Source: a virus
Length of the DNA stretch: 35,168 bases
Virus record (IMG/VR): IMGVR_UViG_3300033148_001126
Coordinates: 1 to 35,168 of that record
Strand: one strand, 5' to 3'
This document shows positions 30,383 through 35,168 of this stretch, piece after piece. The notes beneath the pieces are model-generated. The model searched no databases and was not told where the DNA came from. It worked only from the letters and a program-made list of their open reading frames with translations. The position numbers and the translations under genes are program-made. How positions within the stretch are numbered: the first letter of the stretch is position 1; each line of letters starts with the position of its first letter.

Positions 30383-32713
30383 TTAGATGCCCTCATAGTC
30401 AGGGCCTTGCATTGATCTTGCGATCTCTCTTACTTGAAGATTCTCTTTATTAGTCTCAACACGTTCTGTTTTAGCTATCTCTACTTGGCCCTTAAGCTGA
30501 TCCTTTTGAGATCCAGCACCAATTCTCATAACCTCAACTTCTCTATCCTTCTCTTTCTGCTGTGTATCTGCTTCAAGTTCTTGCACCTTAAAAGCTTGAG
30601 TCCCTTGATGCATTTCCTTCTGTCCATCAATTTGTATCTGTGTTGCCTGTATTCCAGCCTGTTGAGCTTGTGCTTCCTTCTGTGCTTCGGCTTCCTGCTG
30701 TTGAGCTATCTGCTTATCTCGCTCCTCCTTATTCCTTTTTAAAGTAATAGAATCTGGAATAGGATTAGCAGCTAAACCTAAATCCTTTCCAATCTCTCTA
30801 AGGAGATTAGCCCTTCCTTCTAATCCCATAATCTCTTGATCTATTGGGTTAGAGGTAATCTGTAAGAACTCATTCCTTCTAAGTTGCTGTGCAGCTTTAA
30901 TAGTTAAGGTAGTAGATCCTCTAGGCACTACATTAACATCTCCTGAGAACTTTAAGCTATCTTTATTCTTAATTAAGTTATAATAAAACTGAAACTCAAT
31001 ACGAGGTTTAATCAACCCTATATCAATATTCATTACAGCATCTTTAATTACCTTAGTAGCAGACTCTAAGATTAAGGAGAGGCCAGTAGCAGTAGTACCA
31101 GCACCAGCAGTCTTTTCATTACCATAAGCATACTTAGGTATGCCTGTTACTTCATCCGCCCTCTGTTCAAATTTATCATATACACCAAGTAGCTCTGATG
31201 CATTACTCTGAGGTTGAAAGAAGTTAATTGCTCTGCCACCTGCACCAGTAGGATCAGATGTAAGCTGAAAGATCTTCATTGGCGTAAGTTCCTCTATATC
31301 TCCATCATCAGCAAGACGATCAATATAAACTTCCATCATAGGGCCAGACGCAATACCAAGGTTATTAGATAATGCTCTAGCAGTAGCATTACACATCCTT
31401 TGTATATCTTTCATCATCTCAGGTAAAGAACGACCTTGCCTAGAGCCTGGCCTATTATAAAAGGAGGCGGAGTAGTAGGGTCTACGGAGAAGAGGATCTT
31501 TATTGAGTTCACACTTAATTACTTCTGACCCGGCAAGAATAGCCTCAACTTCAACCTCATCTGTATCATCACAACTCAGTAACTCTAATCCCCAATCTTT
31601 TAACTTACTAGCAGGAACAGAACCAAAGTAATGAAGTCCATGGATAATATCTCTATTCATGTCATACTCGGTTCCTCTTAACTCTTGATCAGCTTTACTT
31701 GACTCAATACCTGTATCAAGCCAAGGAGCATATCCATCCCCTTCTAAGACACGTTCAATTGCAGCTATCTTATATTTCTCATTTCTTTTTAAATCAGATA
31801 ATGTCTTTCTATTGAATCTTACGTGCTCAAGAAGGTTCCCATCTTGGAGTGTCTTAGCAGAGGGTGACTCATACATATCTAATGGATCAACTCTTTGATT
31901 CATAAATGCATAATCATAGACTACAGTAGGTTCTCCATTTACCCATTTAAGTCTCTTCTTCTTAGTAACTACTGGACCTTTCATATAGGCAGTAGGATAA
32001 ATAGTAAAATCCTCTATGAACTCATTTAAGGCATCCTCCCAATTACCTTCTACTAACTGATCTGCAACCTGCTGCTCCATAATTCTCATCTGGAACTTAG
32101 CTTCCTTATTGATCTCATTTACCATCATATTTGTAAGATCACGTTTCTCCTCATTAACCTCACTTAAGGTTTTCTGAGCCTTGTTTATAGAGGAAGTAGG
32201 ACCATTAGGACCATCCGTATCAGTTGGACGGAAAGCAGAGCCATCAGCAGTAACTCCACTGGATATCGTTTTAATATTTGAATCAACTGACTTATTAATA
32301 GCATCTGTCATTTCCTGTGGAAGCTCTGGATTAGGGGTAGGTTCAAAAGACCATACATTATCACTAACACTTCTATAAATATCTGTAATCCAAGACTTAG
32401 CTACTTTTGCTTTAGTAGCAGTAAGGTTCATAAAAATAGAGGAACCACCTTCCTCGCTAATCCTAGCCATATCAGCAGGATCATAATTACCATTATAAGC
32501 ACGAAGAGAGGAGAGTATTCTTTCTTCTGCTCCACTAGACTGACGAGCATCCTTATTAATTTGGAACTCATGTTGTATGTGTCCAGCTAAAGAGGATTTA
32601 AATAACTCCTTTTGTAAAGCCTCCTCGTCTAAGAAACTATCCTCATTACTTAATTTTTCTTCAACGAGTGTAGTAATAGGCACCACATTTATTCCATTAA
32701 GCTGATCTTCCAT
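30383..32713 (-). CDS. Portal protein, 776 aa
   Basis: Large portal of the P22-like podovirus type. The N-terminus is acidic and helical, followed by SSLRAYNGNYDPADMARI and LTATKAKVAKSWITDIYRS. The core beta region includes KGPVVTKKKRLKW and YDYAFMNQRVDPLDMYESPSA. The wing/stem part has MEVYIDRLADDGDIEELTPM, FFQPQSNASELLGVYDKFE and TGIPKYAYGNEKTAGAGTT, a conserved crown/channel motif. The last 120 residues are a long Gln/Glu-rich coiled coil (EERDKQIAQQQEAEAQKEAQ) that could form the barrel reported for P22 portals. Twelve copies make the DNA entry/exit ring. Gene order terminase, portal, scaffold, capsid agrees. Confidence 0.88.
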   Translation of the reverse strand: MEDQLNGINVVPITTLVEEKLSNEDSFLDEEALQKELFKSSLAGHIQHEFQINKDARQSSGAEERILSSLRAYNGNYDPADMARISEEGGSSIFMNLTATKAKVAKSWITDIYRSVSDNVWSFEPTPNPELPQEMTDAINKSVDSNIKTISSGVTADGSAFRPTDTDGPNGPTSSINKAQKTLSEVNEEKRDLTNMMVNEINKEAKFQMRIMEQQVADQLVEGNWEDALNEFIEDFTIYPTAYMKGPVVTKKKRLKWVNGEPTVVYDYAFMNQRVDPLDMYESPSAKTLQDGNLLEHVRFNRKTLSDLKRNEKYKIAAIERVLEGDGYAPWLDTGIESSKADQELRGTEYDMNRDIIHGLHYFGSVPASKLKDWGLELLSCDDTDEVEVEAILAGSEVIKCELNKDPLLRRPYYSASFYNRPGSRQGRSLPEMMKDIQRMCNATARALSNNLGIASGPMMEVYIDRLADDGDIEELTPMKIFQLTSDPTGAGGRAINFFQPQSNASELLGVYDKFEQRADEVTGIPKYAYGNEKTAGAGTTATGLSLILESATKVIKDAVMNIDIGLIKPRIEFQFYYNLIKNKDSLKFSGDVNVVPRGSTTLTIKAAQQLRRNEFLQITSNPIDQEIMGLEGRANLLREIGKDLGLAANPIPDSITLKRNKEERDKQIAQQQEAEAQKEAQAQQAGIQATQIQIDGQKEMHQGTQAFKVQELEADTQQKEKDREVEVMRIGAGSQKDQLKGQVEIAKTERVETNKENLQVREIARSMQGPDYEGI

Positions 32714-32716
32714 TCA

Positions 32717-34114
32717 TTACACCCATAAATATGTTGACTTCTTTATTCTTCTTGGCCTTATATTACGTCGTCTAATTGAGATAGTAGAATTAAAGAAGGT
32801 TAGAGACAGGGAATCAGCAATATCAGGACTCTTGATTCCCTTACTCCTTAGTGATTTCTTAGCAGTTAATTGTATCGCCATTTTACCTGTATAGCCCCAA
32901 GTCATTTCAGAGAGTTCCTTACGAAGTTGATAGTTATCAGGTATGTCTCCTAAATCTAACCATTCTCTCATCTCCCCCCAGAGTTGTGCTCTTAGGTTTG
33001 CATATTGAGTAGGATCATTACTCTTTGAACCAACAACCACATCTATTACATTTAGTCCTAACTCCCTAGCCCTATCTGCTACTGGACCACCTACACCTGT
33101 AGCATCAAGGTATGTTTGATCTATTTGATAAGATGCTACAGCATCCATCATCTTACCCACAACCTCCATTGTATCATCTGTCTGGAAGGATAGGATATCT
33201 ATTATCTTATAACCTTGACGTATAGTAAATACTGTCTTATCTCCACTCTTAGACCGGGCTACATCAACTCCCATAATCTTTGGTTGAGTGGTGTATGCAC
33301 GAACATCTGCCATACACTCTACTGCCTTATCTACTAATGCATGAGGAATGAAAACTGATGAATCAGCACGAGGAAATAAACCAAGTACATTGACACGATA
33401 CTCATCTCCATCTTCTCCATATAATTCCTTTTGTTCATCTATAAACTGCTGGGATACTTGAGCACTTTTTGCAGCAGTAAAGGTAAGCAGCTTCCAAGAG
33501 TCTGGCCTCTTCTCAAAAAGATCAGCATAGAATCCAGATCCCCTTGTTGGATTAGACACAATAACAACAGTACCACCATTCTCAGCAGTACCTAAAGAAC
33601 CTAAGCAGATAGAATAAACCTCATCATCTACAGCAGATCCCTCATCAATAAAATATACTTGAGTCTTTGAATGCACACCAGATAAGGTCTCTGGCTTCTC
33701 AGCAGAAGCAGTAACACATTTAACTATTGATGTTGCCTTCTTATTAGTCTTAAGTATTATCTTATCAGCAAATAATTCATAGAAGGCTTGATAAGCGGGG
33801 GCCATCTGATTATAGAATTTACGAACCTCTCTCATGAAGACACCAGTAAGCTGTTCATAAGATGGAGAGAGTACCCGTATATTGACATCGTCAAAGCAGA
33901 CTAAATACCAGAAGGATAGACCGGCAATTAAGAAGGTCTTACCTGTACCCCTAGCAGATTTAACACATACTCTAGTCCCTGGTTTTACTATCTCATCAAT
34001 AAGCTCTATCTGCTGCTCATCTAAGGTAACCCCAAGTACACCTTTAAAGAAGGCTACAGGATTATTTCTATATATTAGGTTTAACTTTGCTACCTTATCT
34101 GTTAAATTATTCAT
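32717..34114 (-). CDS. terL: Terminase large subunit (ATPase/nuclease), 465 aa
   Basis: DNA packaging motor. Walker A is SARGTGKT (53-60), Walker B VYFIDEG (153-159, Asp157 and Glu158), and a coupling segment follows at VIVSNPT (184-190). The C-terminal RNase H-like nuclease shows GVDVARSKSGDKT (Asp284), TYLDATGVGGPV (Asp337) and DIADSLSL (Asp434), the expected metal ligands. It packages DNA into the procapsid through the portal and cuts the concatemer. It has all motifs and full length. It lies between the 38-aa ORF and the portal gene, with only 3 bp to the latter. The ribosome binding site is weak, so coupling to the preceding gene is likely. Confidence 0.92.
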   Translation of the reverse strand: MNNLTDKVAKLNLIYRNNPVAFFKGVLGVTLDEQQIELIDEIVKPGTRVCVKSARGTGKTFLIAGLSFWYLVCFDDVNIRVLSPSYEQLTGVFMREVRKFYNQMAPAYQAFYELFADKIILKTNKKATSIVKCVTASAEKPETLSGVHSKTQVYFIDEGSAVDDEVYSICLGSLGTAENGGTVVIVSNPTRGSGFYADLFEKRPDSWKLLTFTAAKSAQVSQQFIDEQKELYGEDGDEYRVNVLGLFPRADSSVFIPHALVDKAVECMADVRAYTTQPKIMGVDVARSKSGDKTVFTIRQGYKIIDILSFQTDDTMEVVGKMMDAVASYQIDQTYLDATGVGGPVADRARELGLNVIDVVVGSKSNDPTQYANLRAQLWGEMREWLDLGDIPDNYQLRKELSEMTWGYTGKMAIQLTAKKSLRSKGIKSPDIADSLSLTFFNSTISIRRRNIRPRRIKKSTYLWV

Positions 34115-34117
34115 ATA

Positions 34118-34234
34118 TTATTTTAGTAACTCTTTTAGTTTCTCTGGAGAGATAACATAGATAGCAGCAATATAAGAGAGGGCCACCCCATCCTCTATCC
34201 ACCTCTTAATCTCTCTAAGTTTATATTCACTCAT
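34118..34234 (-). CDS. Small ORF between terminase genes, 38 aa
   Basis: Runs from ATG 34234 to TAA 34118: MSEYKLREIKRWIEDGVALS followed by YIAAIYVISPEKLKELLK. The whole is predicted helical and has the spacing of a helix-turn-helix unit (IEDGVALSYIAAIYVISPEKL). The ATG overlaps the previous stop by 8 bp, and the stop is 3 bp before terL, so it fits the operon exactly. The ribosome binding site is weak (GGGAAAG). It could assist the small terminase or regulate the operon. It may also be chance. Confidence 0.45.
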   Translation of the reverse strand: MSEYKLREIKRWIEDGVALSYIAAIYVISPEKLKELLK

Positions 34235-35003
34235 CTTTACTTTCCCATACTTCCTCAGTAGGAGAGCCAGCAGGTAATAAATCTATATCTGCTTGGGCCA
34301 TCTCAATAAGTTTCTCAATTGCATCTGATGGATCTACCTTCTGTATAGATATCTTATTGTCAAAGCACCCTTGGATAGTTTTACCTAGCATCTCTATCTT
34401 CCTGGACAACAGTTGCTTATCCTTCTGATCATTGGATAACTTTAATCTATTTATCTCTTGTACTATCTCATACTGAACCATCTCCTTAGATAGTTTATAT
34501 GAACCCAGTTTAGCCGCCTTTAGCTCCGCTAACTTATCTGCTATATTGCACTTAGATAATAGATAGGAGGATCGTAAGGTTAATGCATTCTCATAAGCAG
34601 ATACTAAGGGGCCTACCCCCTTATTTAACCCTACATCTAAGTCAGCAGAAGATAAGGATAGCAGAGGACTATCTGTGTGTAACATATGGTAGATAAAGGA
34701 TAATTCATACTCTGTTAACTCTTGCTCTGCTGAGGATATCCTAGATAAAAATAAGGAGGACTCTTTATCATCCTTGTTAAATAAGGTGACTATTTCTTTA
34801 TCTGTAACCATTGTTGATATATCCATATCCTTTAGTTTAATTAGTCTAGCCTCTACCATATTCTTAACTGATAGCAGGTGATTATCTAAGATATATTGTA
34901 TTCTACCTGGAGGAATGTCTAAGTAAGCAGATATATCTAATATACTCCACTTGGTGTATACATATAAATCTATTACTTTATAATCCTTATATTTATATTC
35001 CAT
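34227..35003 (-). CDS. Probable terminase small subunit, 258 aa
   Basis: First gene of the late operon, directly upstream of the terL region. The N-terminal 45 residues have a helix-turn-helix look (IDLYVYTKWSILDISAYLDI, then PPGRIQYILDNHLL), suitable for binding the packaging start site. The middle holds amphipathic helices (LAELKAAKLGSYKLSKEMVQ) that could form the oligomer, and the acidic C-terminus (LLPAGSPTEEVWESKDE) could contact TerL. No named family recognised. The assignment rests on position and HTH pattern. The ATG lies in a long AT-rich leader with no Shine-Dalgarno sequence. Confidence 0.6.
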   Translation of the reverse strand: MEYKYKDYKVIDLYVYTKWSILDISAYLDIPPGRIQYILDNHLLSVKNMVEARLIKLKDMDISTMVTDKEIVTLFNKDDKESSLFLSRISSAEQELTEYELSFIYHMLHTDSPLLSLSSADLDVGLNKGVGPLVSAYENALTLRSSYLLSKCNIADKLAELKAAKLGSYKLSKEMVQYEIVQEINRLKLSNDQKDKQLLSRKIEMLGKTIQGCFDNKISIQKVDPSDAIEKLIEMAQADIDLLPAGSPTEEVWESKDE

Positions 35004-35039
35004 ATTATTATTTATATTATTATTATTATAGTATATATT

Positions 35040-35076
35040 GTTTTAAGAACCATTCACTAACGTTCATACTTAAAAC
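35040..35076. repeat. Inverted repeat in the late-operon leader
   Basis: GTTTTAAG (35040-35047) and CTTAAAAC (35069-35076) are perfect complements. Inside them GAAC and GTTC extend the pairing after a 3-nt bulge, leaving a loop of about 11 nt. It lies 37-73 bases upstream of the first late gene, so it could be an operator or a leader hairpin. Confidence 0.55.
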
Positions 35077-35140
35077 TTAGAATCAAAATATATACCTATT
35101 ATTATTATTTAATTATAATATATTAAAATAATATATATTA

Positions 35141-35165
35141 AGTAGTACCCCTTAACTTTATTATA
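35141..35165 (-). promoter_or_regulatory. Copy 2 of the 25-bp promoter-like element (late operon promoter)
   Basis: On the - strand: TATAAT (35165-35160), AAAG, TTAAGGGG, TACTACT. It matches 23 of 25 bases with the element at 12808-12832. In this copy it points into the late operon, upstream of the terminase genes. The bases 5' of TATAAT end with the window, so the -35 cannot be checked. Confidence 0.7.
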
Positions 35166-35168
35166 CAG

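Larger units (their letters stand above)
35004..35168 (-). promoter_or_regulatory. AT-rich leader and promoter region of the late operon
   Basis: 165 bases without a gene at the window edge. It holds the promoter-like element at 35141-35165 and a 5' leader of about 150 nt made mostly of A and T (runs of TAATAATAAT), with an inverted repeat at 35040-35076. The only ORF in the leader with an ATG encodes 13 aa (MNVSEWFLKQYIL) and has no ribosome binding site. The -35 box of the promoter falls beyond the window. Confidence 0.6.

Noticed and set aside
1-35168. CRISPR array, insertion sequence, integrase or diversity-generating retroelement
   Set aside because: No repeat-spacer pattern, transposase, integrase, reverse transcriptase or template/variable repeat pair was seen, although the virion gene order recalls phages that carry such elements.
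1-35168. Window as a complete circular genome
   Set aside because: There are no replication genes, and the first gene begins within a few bases of the edge while the late promoter is cut off at the other edge, so this is more likely a section of a larger genome.

Overview
This window looks like part of a tailed phage genome, most likely a podovirus with a P22-like or BPP-1-like virion plan. The host is probably Gram-negative, because the lysis region carries a lipoprotein with a lipobox and two tail-region proteins carry Sec-type signal peptides. Sequence alone does not identify the host. The DNA is AT-rich, genes are tightly packed with many 1-11 bp overlaps, and many starts are preceded by GGAG-type ribosome binding sites. 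No host chromosomal gene, integrase, repressor, DNA polymerase or helicase is visible, so this is one part of a larger genome.

Left module (1-5416, + strand): nucleotide metabolism. It holds a calcineurin-like phosphoesterase, a dATP/dGTP diphosphohydrolase-like protein, a dUTPase broken by a 16-bp tandem duplication, several small cysteine-rich proteins and an adenosylcobalamin-dependent (class II) ribonucleotide reductase. It ends with a transglycosylase-like lysis protein. A bidirectional terminator at 5423-5463 separates it from the convergent late module.

Late module (35003 down to 5466, all - strand). In transcription order: a probable small terminase subunit, a 38-aa ORF, large terminase, portal, a capsid decoration-like protein, a tRNA-Ser(UGA), a small ORF and a scaffold-like protein. 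Next come the major capsid protein, a gp4-like head-tail adaptor, a tail-hub-like protein, a set of virion or ejection proteins ending in a 1660-aa protein with an HExxH motif, tail fibre and beta-helix proteins, and a lysis-like cluster. That cluster comprises a coiled-coil/TM protein, a lipoprotein and a PLA2-like protein.

Main highlights. (1) The major capsid gene is split by an 844-nt group I intron (27472-28315) carrying a LAGLIDADG homing endonuclease; the splice sites can be placed to the base. (2) A 16-bp perfect duplication frameshifts an otherwise complete dUTPase. (3) A 25-bp promoter-like element occurs twice: at 35141-35165, pointing into the late operon, and at 12808-12832, where it belongs to a perfect consensus sigma70 promoter that points antisense into the 1660-aa gene. 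(4) A class II tRNA-Ser(UGA) is embedded in the structural operon.
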